From assembly GCA_017550055.1 (NCBI GenBank), contig JAFYMM010000348.1:1-6819 (forward strand): a stretch of DNA of 6,819 nucleotides, given 5' to 3'. Below are positions 1-6,012 of this stretch, one piece after another. Position numbers and translations under genes: made by a program. The DNA is from Paludibacteraceae bacterium (lineage in GTDB: Bacteria; Bacteroidota; Bacteroidia; Bacteroidales; Paludibacteraceae). The notes beneath the pieces are model-generated. The model was given only the letters and a program-made list of their open reading frames with translations. It did not search any database and was not told the origin of the DNA. Numbering within the stretch: position 1 is the stretch's first letter; each line of letters opens with the position of its first letter.

Positions 1-564
1 AATCCAGATCCTGCTACTTATTTTTTGTTGGAAAATCGACAAAAAACAGGTTGGGATAGATATTTGCCAGGGCATGGATTGATGATTACAAAGACCATTT
101 ATAACGAAAATAATTGGTATAATAATATACCTAATAACAACAGATATTTGCAGGGGTATGATTTGATAGAGGCAGACGGTAAAGCTCCGATTAATGACTA
201 TGGCAAGGGGGGCGATTTGTTTCCAGGGACGGCTAATGTAACGAGTTATTCGCCATACGAAAACTATTCTGTGATAAATATTGTAGAGAAAGAAGGCGTG
301 ATTAGTTTTTCTTTTGTGGGAGAAGCCGAACTCTCGGTAGATGAAGAGATTAGTATGGCGACCGTTGTGATGGTTAAGCGAAATGGAGTTTGTGAGTTGG
401 AAGGGGTGTCGTCGGGTGCGATGGTGTATTGTTTTGATGCCGTGGGACGTAGGTTGTGGAGTAGAATGGTGTTGACAGAACCATTTAATTTTGTTGAGCC
501 ACAAGGATTTTATTTGTTGAAAATTGTGGATAAGAGTGTAGAATTTGTTTTGAAAGGAATATAA
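1..564 (+). CDS. C-terminal part of a secreted M6-family metalloprotease domain protein with probable T9SS sorting domain (5' end outside window)
   Basis: The reading frame is open to the left edge, so this is the last 187 residues of a longer protein; the first methionine-like codons inside the fragment are not its start. Residues 7-26 of the fragment (YFLLENRQ, then TGWDRYLPGHG) and the following NNW/NN stretch, the LIEADGK motif and GDLFPGT at 71-77 are the pattern I know from the end of the catalytic region of M6 (immune inhibitor A-like) metalloproteases of Bacteroidota. The zinc-binding HExxH motif would lie upstream and is not visible. Residues about 135-187 (VYCFDAVGRRLW, then an F-N-F strand, QGFYLLKI and a terminal VEFVLKG) resemble a divergent type A sorting domain, which directs export through the outer membrane by T9SS. 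An exported extracellular protease is inferred. It lies 6 bases before the (p)ppGpp synthetase gene. Without the N-terminus, activity cannot be judged. Confidence 0.75.
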   Translation, partial: NPDPATYFLLENRQKTGWDRYLPGHGLMITKTIYNENNWYNNIPNNNRYLQGYDLIEADGKAPINDYGKGGDLFPGTANVTSYSPYENYSVINIVEKEGVISFSFVGEAELSVDEEISMATVVMVKRNGVCELEGVSSGAMVYCFDAVGRRLWSRMVLTEPFNFVEPQGFYLLKIVDKSVEFVLKGI

Positions 565-570
565 TTATAG

Positions 571-2742
571 ATGGAAAAGAGAGATTTTTTGCGTGTCTAT
601 CGAGACTTTATGGATGTAGAGGGAAGAAAGATAGATGCGAAATATTTAAAACGATTGAAAGAAGATATTCGTAGGTTTACTACGGAGTATGATGTGACAT
701 TGGACGCATTGGCTAAGTCGATGCGTACGGCTATGATTGCGCATCGTGAGATTTCGCTTGGGCATCATTCGATAGAAGCTATATTGCTTTATACATTGAT
801 TTATAAGACAGGTACACCTCTGTCGTATGTAGAGGAGCGTTATGGCGAAACTACAGCCGAATTGGTAGAGGGATTGATGAGAGTGTATGATTTGTATAGT
901 CGTAAGGTGGCTGTTGAGAGTGAGAATTTTAGGAAGTTGTTGATATCGTTTGCGCGTGATGTGCGAGTGATTATGATTATGATTGTGGAGCGATTGGACA
1001 CAATGCGTAATTTGGAAGGGTATGTCGAGAGTGAGCAACAAGAGATAGCGCGTGAGGTGTCGTATCTATATGCACCATTGGCTCACCGTATGGGTTTGTA
1101 TGGCATCAAGACTGAGTTGGAAGATTTGTCGCTTAAATATACTTCGCGTGAGGTATATAAAGATATTGCCCATAAATTGAACGAAACAAAGCGTAGTCGC
1201 GATGCTTATATTAAGAAATTTATTGAGCCAGTGAAGGCGCGATTAGAGGCTGAGGGGTTGAAATTTTCGATAAAGGGCAGAACGAAGAGTATTCATTCGA
1301 TTTGGAACAAAATACGCAAACAACAAGTGCCATTCGAAAAGGTGTATGACTTGTTTGCTATACGTATTATAATAGATTGTCCCGTAGAGCGAGAGAAGGC
1401 AGCATGTTGGCAGGCATTTTCGGTAGTTACAGATATGTACACCGCCAATACTAAGCGTTTGCGAGACTGGATTTCTGTGCCAAAAAGCAATGGTTATGAG
1501 TCGTTACATGTGACAGTTATGGGGCCTGAAGGTAAGTGGGTAGAGGTGCAGATACGTACAGAGAGAATGGATGAGGTGGCAGAGAAAGGTGTGGCGGCGC
1601 ACTGGAAATACAAAGGCGGAAAGAGCGATTCGGCGCAGATGGATGAGTGGCTCAAGAATTTGCGTGATTTGCTTGAGCAAGGCACAGGAGATGAGGATGG
1701 AGCAGATGTGATGAATGAATTTAAGATGCAACTCTATGACGATGATGTCTTTGTGTTTACGCCAAAGGGCGATTTGCATCAGTTGCATCGTGGGGCTACG
1801 GTGCTCGATTTTGCTTTTGGCATTCACTCCAAGATAGGCTCGCAATGTATGGGAGCCATAGTCAATGGCAAGTACGTAAGTTTCAAATACGAATTGCAAA
1901 ATGGCGACCAAGTAGAAGTGCTTACTTCGCCAACACAAACTCCACGTGCCGATTGGCTCAATTGGACTAAGACATCAAAAGCTCGTTCGAGAATAAAACA
2001 AGCACTTAAAGAAGCCGAACACAAAGAGGCAGAGAATGGGCGCGAGACATTGCTCCGTAGATTGAAGAATTGGAAATTAGAGTTCGACGATTCGTTGATA
2101 GGGCGTGCATATAGAAAATTGGGCTATAAGACATTGTCGGATTTTTATGTGGCAATCAATCAGGAGAAGGTGAATCTTTTGCAATTAAGAGATTGGTTTG
2201 TTGATGGATTTGAGCAACAAGAGTTGCCTGCACAGCCACGTACGGCAGATGGATTTGAGCAAGAGACAGAGTTGCAACGCATCACGGCTAAGGATGATGC
2301 CCTTGTGATAGATAGAAACCTAAAGAACGTAGATTATACATTGGCTCGATGCTGTAATCCTATTTATGGCGATGAGATATTTGGTTTTGTGTCGGTTACG
2401 GGAGGTATAAAAATTCACAAAAAAGATTGTCCAAATGCCCCACAATTGATATCGCGATTTGGCTATCGTATTGTAAATGCCCGTTGGGCTGGTGGTTCTA
2501 CGGGCGGCGAATATACAACGACAATACGCATTATTGGACGTGATGATATAGGCATAGTAACTAATATTACTTCCGTAATCAGCAAAGAGCCAGGAGTTAA
2601 TATGCGTTCTATATCAGTCGATTCTAATGCAGGATTGTTTGAGGGAACCATAACTTTAGTGGTGCATCAGGCATCGCAACTTGAGACTTTATTCAAAAAA
2701 ATACGCACAATCAAAGGTGTAAAACAGATATTCCGTGTATGA
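571..2742 (+). CDS. relA: RelA/SpoT-family (p)ppGpp synthetase with degenerate hydrolase domain
   Basis: A 723-residue long RSH protein, which makes the stringent-response alarmone (p)ppGpp from ATP and GDP or GTP in the cytoplasm. Domain order: HD-type hydrolase region about 20-200; synthetase about 225-350, with GRTK (236-239), YDLFAIRII (259-267), RLRDWIS (296-302), NGYESLH (307-313), the catalytic-type Glu325 in EVQIRT and AAHWKYK (342-348); TGS about 390-453; helical region; conserved-cysteine/zinc-finger segment with C594, C595 and H616-C620; and an ACT domain about 648-723. The HD region keeps its fold motifs (YAPLAHRMG) but lacks the hydrolase residues: the usual LLHDVVEDT is LLYTLIYKT (72-80), the RKSGEPYxxHP segment is missing, and the Asp of ADRLHNMR is Glu140. 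Synthetase-only activity is therefore inferred. Bacteroides species carry two long RSH proteins; this matches the RelA role better than SpoT. The ATG overlaps nothing and has no clear Shine-Dalgarno; the stop overlaps cinA by 4 nt. Confidence 0.93.
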   Translation: MEKRDFLRVYRDFMDVEGRKIDAKYLKRLKEDIRRFTTEYDVTLDALAKSMRTAMIAHREISLGHHSIEAILLYTLIYKTGTPLSYVEERYGETTAELVEGLMRVYDLYSRKVAVESENFRKLLISFARDVRVIMIMIVERLDTMRNLEGYVESEQQEIAREVSYLYAPLAHRMGLYGIKTELEDLSLKYTSREVYKDIAHKLNETKRSRDAYIKKFIEPVKARLEAEGLKFSIKGRTKSIHSIWNKIRKQQVPFEKVYDLFAIRIIIDCPVEREKAACWQAFSVVTDMYTANTKRLRDWISVPKSNGYESLHVTVMGPEGKWVEVQIRTERMDEVAEKGVAAHWKYKGGKSDSAQMDEWLKNLRDLLEQGTGDEDGADVMNEFKMQLYDDDVFVFTPKGDLHQLHRGATVLDFAFGIHSKIGSQCMGAIVNGKYVSFKYELQNGDQVEVLTSPTQTPRADWLNWTKTSKARSRIKQALKEAEHKEAENGRETLLRRLKNWKLEFDDSLIGRAYRKLGYKTLSDFYVAINQEKVNLLQLRDWFVDGFEQQELPAQPRTADGFEQETELQRITAKDDALVIDRNLKNVDYTLARCCNPIYGDEIFGFVSVTGGIKIHKKDCPNAPQLISRFGYRIVNARWAGGSTGGEYTTTIRIIGRDDIGIVTNITSVISKEPGVNMRSISVDSNAGLFEGTITLVVHQASQLETLFKKIRTIKGVKQIFRV
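2203..2262 (+). repeat. In-frame 15-bp direct repeat in relA (DGFEQ twice)
   Basis: The 15-mer GATGGATTTGAGCAA is found at 2203-2217 and again at 2248-2262, exactly 45 bases (15 codons) apart. It encodes DGFEQ at residues 545-549 and 560-564, in the helical linker between the TGS region and the cysteine-rich segment. Codons are identical in both copies, suggesting a recent local duplication. The stretch between them (QELPAQPRTA) looks like a flexible linker. Confidence 0.8.
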
Positions 2743-4031
2743 CAGCACATATAATAAATATAGGCGACGAATTGCTTATTGGTCAAGTGGTCAACACCAA
2801 CGCTTCGTGGATGGCGGAGGAGTTGAACAAGCGCAACATTAAGGTAACTAATATTAGTGTAATATCGGATGGAGCAGATGATATTCGCACGCAGTTAGAC
2901 CGCTCGCTCTCAGAGGCAGATGTGGTGCTTATAACTGGCGGCTTAGGTCCAACAAAGGATGATATTACTAAGACCGTGTTGTGTAACTATTTTGATGATA
3001 CACTTGTGCGTCATCAGCCTACTTACGACAATGTGAAGAAGTTTTTTGACCGTCGAGGATTGCCCTTCACAGAGATAAATCAAGCACAAGCCCTCGTGCC
3101 AAGCAAGTGTAAAGTGATATTGAACGAGGTGGGAACTGCACCTTGTATGGTTTTTACTATACCTCAAGCAACCTTCAAGCAACCTTCACCGAAGAAGACT
3201 GACACTTCCGTCGAAAAAATTGTTATCAGTATGCCCGGTGTGCCATTCGAAATGAAGTGGTTGATGCAAAACAGCGTATTGCCATTGTTGGAAGAACAAT
3301 TAGGTTCACAAGCTATTGTGCATAAAACTATATTGACCTTCGGCATTGGCGAATCGTTCTTGGCTGATAAGATTGCCGATTGGGAAGATGCTTTGCCTGC
3401 ACATATCAAGTTGGCTTATTTGCCAGAGGCAGGCAAAGTGAGATTGCGACTTTCGGCCTACGGAGAAGATAAAGCAAAATTAGAGCAAGAGGTAGCCGAG
3501 CAGATTGTGGAGTTGAATGTTATTATTAGCGATAATATATATGGTTATGATGATGACACCATATCCAAGGTAATTGGCAAGATAGTGAACCGTAGGTGCG
3601 CCTTACTTGCTACGGCTGAAAGTTGCACAGGTGGATTGATTGGCAATATGATAACCGAGGTGCCTGGTTCTTCGGCATATTACAAAGGCGGTATTATTGC
3701 TTATTCCAATGAATTGAAAGAGCGATTGCTTGGTGTGCGCCACGAAACTTTGGAGCAATATGGAGCTGTGTCGGAAGAGACTGCCATCGAAATGGCTAAA
3801 GGGTGTTTGGAGGCAACGGGTGCCGATTATGCTATTGCCACAACAGGTATTTCGGGACCGACAGGAGCAACCGAAGAGAAACCTCTCGGATTGGTGTATG
3901 TAGCTATAGCCTCGCGAGATGAAGTAGTTTGCAATCGTTATGTATTCACCACCACTCGCCAACAACATCAGCAACGCACAGCCAATCAGGCCTTGTTCGA
4001 TTTATACAAATTATTAACCAAAAACTGTTGA
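2739..4031 (+). CDS. cinA: CinA-family protein (MoCF-like domain plus nicotinamide-nucleotide amidase domain)
   Basis: A 430-residue two-domain CinA. The N-terminal molybdopterin-binding-like domain (about 1-250) shows IGDELLIGQVVNTNA (8-22), TGGLGPTKDD (66-75), NQAQALVP (114-121) and MPGVPFEMK (165-173). The C-terminal PncC-type domain (about 265-430) shows AESCTGG (293-299), a GxIAYSNELK stretch and a GISGPTG...EKPLG stretch. In this family the C-terminal domain deamidates NMN in the pyridine-nucleotide cycle, and the N-terminal domain has been linked to ADP-ribose pyrophosphatase activity; both are family knowledge. The ATG sits in an ATGA overlap with the relA stop, suggesting translational coupling, and there is no other good start. 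Oddities: residues 141-161, between VFT and VISMPGVP, are roughly 15-20 longer than I expect here, proline/lysine-rich, and coincide with an 11-bp tandem repeat; and the usual GTAPG reads GTAPC (132-136). The frame is intact, so the gene is probably functional. Confidence 0.95.
   Translation: MTAHIINIGDELLIGQVVNTNASWMAEELNKRNIKVTNISVISDGADDIRTQLDRSLSEADVVLITGGLGPTKDDITKTVLCNYFDDTLVRHQPTYDNVKKFFDRRGLPFTEINQAQALVPSKCKVILNEVGTAPCMVFTIPQATFKQPSPKKTDTSVEKIVISMPGVPFEMKWLMQNSVLPLLEEQLGSQAIVHKTILTFGIGESFLADKIADWEDALPAHIKLAYLPEAGKVRLRLSAYGEDKAKLEQEVAEQIVELNVIISDNIYGYDDDTISKVIGKIVNRRCALLATAESCTGGLIGNMITEVPGSSAYYKGGIIAYSNELKERLLGVRHETLEQYGAVSEETAIEMAKGCLEATGADYAIATTGISGPTGATEEKPLGLVYVAIASRDEVVCNRYVFTTTRQQHQQRTANQALFDLYKLLTKNC
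3164..3188 (+). repeat. 11-bp tandem duplication inside cinA
   Basis: The 11-mer AAGCAACCTTC occurs twice head to tail (3166-3176 and 3177-3187), and the period extends a base or two either side. Because 11 is not a multiple of three, the two copies are read in different frames, giving QATFKQPSP. It lies in the linker insert of CinA rather than in either catalytic domain. Slipped-strand duplication is the simplest origin, which is an inference. Confidence 0.85.
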
Positions 4032-4049
4032 TTATAGACATTAATAAAT

Positions 4050-4406
4050 ATGATAGCAAAAATTTTTAGTCCGTATGTGATTACGGTGTTGATGCTCGTG
4101 TTGAGCAACTGTTTTATGACCTTTGCGTGGTATGGTCATTTGAAAAATATGAGTTCTAAGGCTTGGTATGTGGCAGCTTTGGTGAGTTGGGGTATAGCCC
4201 TTTGTGAATATATCATTATGGTGCCAGCCAATCGTATAGGTATTACCGTATATTCATTGCCACAATTGAAAATCATTCAAGAAGTTATTACATTGAGTGT
4301 ATTTATCCCGTTTGCAATGATATATATGGGACAACCATTCAAATGGGATTTTGTTTGGGCAGGTCTTTGCCTTCTTGGTGCAGTATATTTCATGTTTAGA
4401 GGTTGA
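4050..4406 (+). CDS. DMT-superfamily small membrane protein, DUF486 type
   Basis: A 118-residue, very hydrophobic protein with four predicted membrane helices at about 8-28, 38-58, 72-90 and 95-116. The AWYGHLK motif after helix 1 (26-32), the CEYxxMVPANRIG motif (52-64) and the LKIIQEVITLSVF stretch (73-85) are what I associate with the DUF486 family, small relatives of the drug/metabolite transporter group. Four helices is half the usual DMT count, so it would be expected to dimerise if it transports anything. No substrate is known to me for this family. It starts 18 bases after the cinA stop, so it probably belongs to the same transcript; no terminator is visible between them. No Shine-Dalgarno is seen; the sequence before the ATG is AT-rich. 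Family call is fairly sure, function unknown. Confidence 0.85.
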   Translation: MIAKIFSPYVITVLMLVLSNCFMTFAWYGHLKNMSSKAWYVAALVSWGIALCEYIIMVPANRIGITVYSLPQLKIIQEVITLSVFIPFAMIYMGQPFKWDFVWAGLCLLGAVYFMFRG

Positions 4407-4494
4407 TTTTTTTCGGTAAATAAAGGCAGAGTCAACATGTTTGAACTATGCTAAGCGAAGAAAAATCGACAATGTTAATTTTCAATTTTCAGTA

Positions 4495-5151
4495 ATGCAT
4501 AATCCAGAGTTATATTCTAAATTGCGAATAGAAACGATTACGTCATCATCGCTGTTTGGTGAGCTTGTGCTGATTGTTTTAGTTGCATTAGCACTATCTC
4601 TGTCGGCCCATCGCAAGCAATATTCACTATATGTGCGAAATTTGCTTAACAAACAAGGGCGTGTGATGAATTATGACCAGGAGTCAACATCGATGTGGGC
4701 TAGTCTGTTGTTGTGGTTTGCTGTTGTGTCGAGTTATGTGCTGTTGGTTTTGCCTGACCCTATTCTGTATCCTTTTCTTTTTGTTATTATTTCCGCATAT
4801 TTTGGTTTTAAGTGGGCATTGATACGATTTGTGGGATATGTGTTTGGAGGTAGAGATGCGGTGCGAGCATTTTCCACCGACTATTTTGTGATTGTTGCCG
4901 TGTTTGGTTTGATGTTATTGCCTGTGGCTTGTTGTCGGATTTATATGCCCGAAGTCCCCGATTTAGTATGGAGTATTTTGCTGTTGACAATGGGTGTTTT
5001 TGTGCTTATAACACTATTTATAAAACTATTACAAATTTTTTATACAGGAATTAGCTCATTATTCTATATTTTTTTGTATCTTTGCACCTCGGAAATTTTG
5101 CCCCTTTTAGTGGCTGCAAAAGTAGCTTCAATAGTGGTAAATATGGTTTAA
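4495..5151 (+). CDS. DUF4271-type multi-pass membrane protein
   Basis: A 218-residue membrane protein from the ATG at 4495. The frame is open further up to a TTG at 4441 (18 extra residues, basic and polar). I prefer the ATG because the extension looks unlike a signal or helix and because a weak promoter-like CATGTTTG (4436-4443) would put the RNA start downstream of the TTG. Hydrophobic helices lie at about 22-38, 67-86, 90-117, 129-147, 157-180 and 186-214. The C-terminal FYIFLYLCTSEILPLL stretch (190-205) is the hallmark I associate with DUF4271, a Bacteroidota-specific family usually found directly before hemD. Its function is unknown to me; the fixed position next to hemD and rnpA is the only clue. 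Its last codons hold a promoter-like sequence. An 88-base gap separates it from the DUF486 gene. Confidence 0.8.
   Translation: MHNPELYSKLRIETITSSSLFGELVLIVLVALALSLSAHRKQYSLYVRNLLNKQGRVMNYDQESTSMWASLLLWFAVVSSYVLLVLPDPILYPFLFVIISAYFGFKWALIRFVGYVFGGRDAVRAFSTDYFVIVAVFGLMLLPVACCRIYMPEVPDLVWSILLLTMGVFVLITLFIKLLQIFYTGISSLFYIFLYLCTSEILPLLVAAKVASIVVNMV
5077..5084 (+). promoter_or_regulatory. Candidate -7 promoter element for hemD inside DUF4271 coding sequence
   Basis: TATCTTTG is a perfect match to the Bacteroidota primary-sigma -7 element TAnnTTTG, and the following CA continues the common TTTGCA form. Transcription would begin near 5090, leaving about 80 nt of leader before the hemD TTG. The -33 side is weak: only TTAG at 5051-5054, with a slightly long spacer of 22 bases. 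Support is the match and the position; no start site can be proven from sequence. Confidence 0.45.
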
Positions 5152-5169
5152 TTTTTAATACTTATAGCA

Positions 5170-5922
5170 TTGAAGGTTAAGAAGATACTCGTTTCGCAAC
5201 CGAAACCAGAAACTGGCAAATCTCCATATTTGGATTTGGAGGAAAAATACAACGTTAAGGTAAATTTTCGTCCATTTATTAAGGTAGACCCTATTTGTTC
5301 AAGGGAATTTCGTGCTCAAAAAGTAAACATTGCTGAGCATTCTGCAATAATTTTTACCTCAATTGTGGGTATAAAACACTTTTTCCGCTTGGCAGAAGAG
5401 ACTCGCGTGAAGGTGAATGATGATTGGCGTTATTTCTGTATTTCGCCATCGGTGGCTAACTATTTGCAGAAGTATATCAACTATCGTAAACGCAAAGTGT
5501 TCTTCCCAGAGTCAGGTCGTTTGGCTGATATGTTTACTCTTGTTGATAAGCATGCAGATGAGAAATTTTTAGTTGTTTTACCAGATAATAACAACGACGA
5601 AATGATTGCTATGCTCGAACAGCATAAGGTGAATCATAGCGTTGGCCTTATGTATCGCACAGTGAGCAACGATTTCACTCCAGAAGAAGAGTTTAATTAT
5701 GATATGTTGTTGTTCTTCTCGCCACAAGGTATTGCTGCGTTGAAGAAAAACTTCCCAGACTTCGAGCAAGGTGAGATTGTGATTGGTTGTCTTGGCGGAA
5801 CAACAGCGCAAGCTGCTAAAGAGGCTAATCTTCGTGTTGATATCGAAGTGCCATCGCCTAAATATACATCGTTGACTGTGGCAGTTGATGACTTCATCAA
5901 AGAAAATCACAAACGTAGATAA
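5170..5922 (+). CDS. hemD: Uroporphyrinogen-III synthase (HemD) fold protein
   Basis: A 250-residue protein close in pattern to the HemD-family protein that precedes rnpA in Bacteroidales: KILVSQPKP at 5-13, the AIIFTS strand (59-64), YLQKYINYRKRKVFF (98-112), YRTVSNDFTPEEEF (162-175), FFSPQGIAALKKNF (182-195), and IGCLGGTTAQAAKEA (205-219) followed by PSP and TSL. These correspond to the two-lobed UroS fold with the GxTTA substrate-lobe motif. True HemD closes hydroxymethylbilane to uroporphyrinogen III. No other tetrapyrrole gene is nearby, so the enzymatic role is inferred from fold only. The start is TTG at 5170: the frame has a stop at 5149-5151 (the end of DUF4271) and no ATG or GTG in between, while the next residues MKVKK match relatives. 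Transcription is probably by read-through plus the promoter-like box at 5077. Confidence 0.85.
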   Translation: MKVKKILVSQPKPETGKSPYLDLEEKYNVKVNFRPFIKVDPICSREFRAQKVNIAEHSAIIFTSIVGIKHFFRLAEETRVKVNDDWRYFCISPSVANYLQKYINYRKRKVFFPESGRLADMFTLVDKHADEKFLVVLPDNNNDEMIAMLEQHKVNHSVGLMYRTVSNDFTPEEEFNYDMLLFFSPQGIAALKKNFPDFEQGEIVIGCLGGTTAQAAKEANLRVDIEVPSPKYTSLTVAVDDFIKENHKRR

Positions 5923-5939
5923 TTATATAAATTATTTAG

Positions 5940-6005
5940 AAAGGCAGAAGAACATAAGGACATAATTTATACATATATTTGTGCTTATGTTCTTCTGTCT
6001 TTTTT
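5940..6005 (+). terminator. Long hairpin with U-run after hemD, probable terminator
   Basis: Arms 5940-5958 and 5984-6002 pair over 19 bp with a single G-U pair, and the 25-base AT-rich loop can add three more pairs after one mismatch. The right arm runs into six T's at 6000-6005, as in an intrinsic terminator. It starts 18 bases after the hemD stop and ends 8 bases before the rnpA start. The loop holds a promoter-like octamer, so hemD transcripts could end while rnpA transcripts begin inside the same structure. The loop is larger than usual, which lowers certainty. Confidence 0.7.
5974..5981 (+). promoter_or_regulatory. Candidate -7 promoter element for rnpA-yidD, in the hairpin loop
   Basis: TATATTTG matches TAnnTTTG perfectly and is 31 bases before the rnpA ATG. 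Transcription would begin around 5988, within the right arm of the hairpin, giving a leader of about 25 nt that could not refold the full hairpin. No TTTG-like -33 element is visible at the right distance, where the left arm lies. In AT-rich DNA such octamers also occur by chance. Confidence 0.4.
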
Positions 6006-6012
6006 ATAAGTT

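Noticed and set aside
968..986. ATTATG-like tandem repeats in relA
   Set aside because: Simply the codons of the Ile-Met-Ile-Met-Ile strand; no repeat beyond coding need.
646..1041. A 131-codon minus-strand frame rich in His, Asn and Thr
   Set aside because: The composition is the complement of the G/T-rich relA codons; no start context or domain supports it.
1504..1938. A 144-codon open frame on the minus strand within relA
   Set aside because: It is opposite a well-conserved synthetase/TGS coding region, has no family resemblance, and its length follows from the codon bias of the plus strand.
4400..4420. T-run after the DUF486 gene as a terminator
   Set aside because: Seven or more T's follow the stop region, but I find no GC-rich hairpin directly before them.
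4411..4443. Promoter before DUF4271: TTTC, 21 bases, then CATGTTTG
   Set aside because: Both elements have a mismatch, so it is too weak to list as a feature, although its position in the 88-base gap is plausible.
4441..4494. TTG at 4441 as start of the DUF4271 protein
   Set aside because: It would add 18 polar, basic residues without family support, and an ATG at 4495 begins right before the helix-containing part. I cannot fully exclude it.
5578..5910. Minus-strand frames opposite hemD
   Set aside because: Shadows of a conserved gene, with Cys/Phe/Ile-rich content of no recognisable family.
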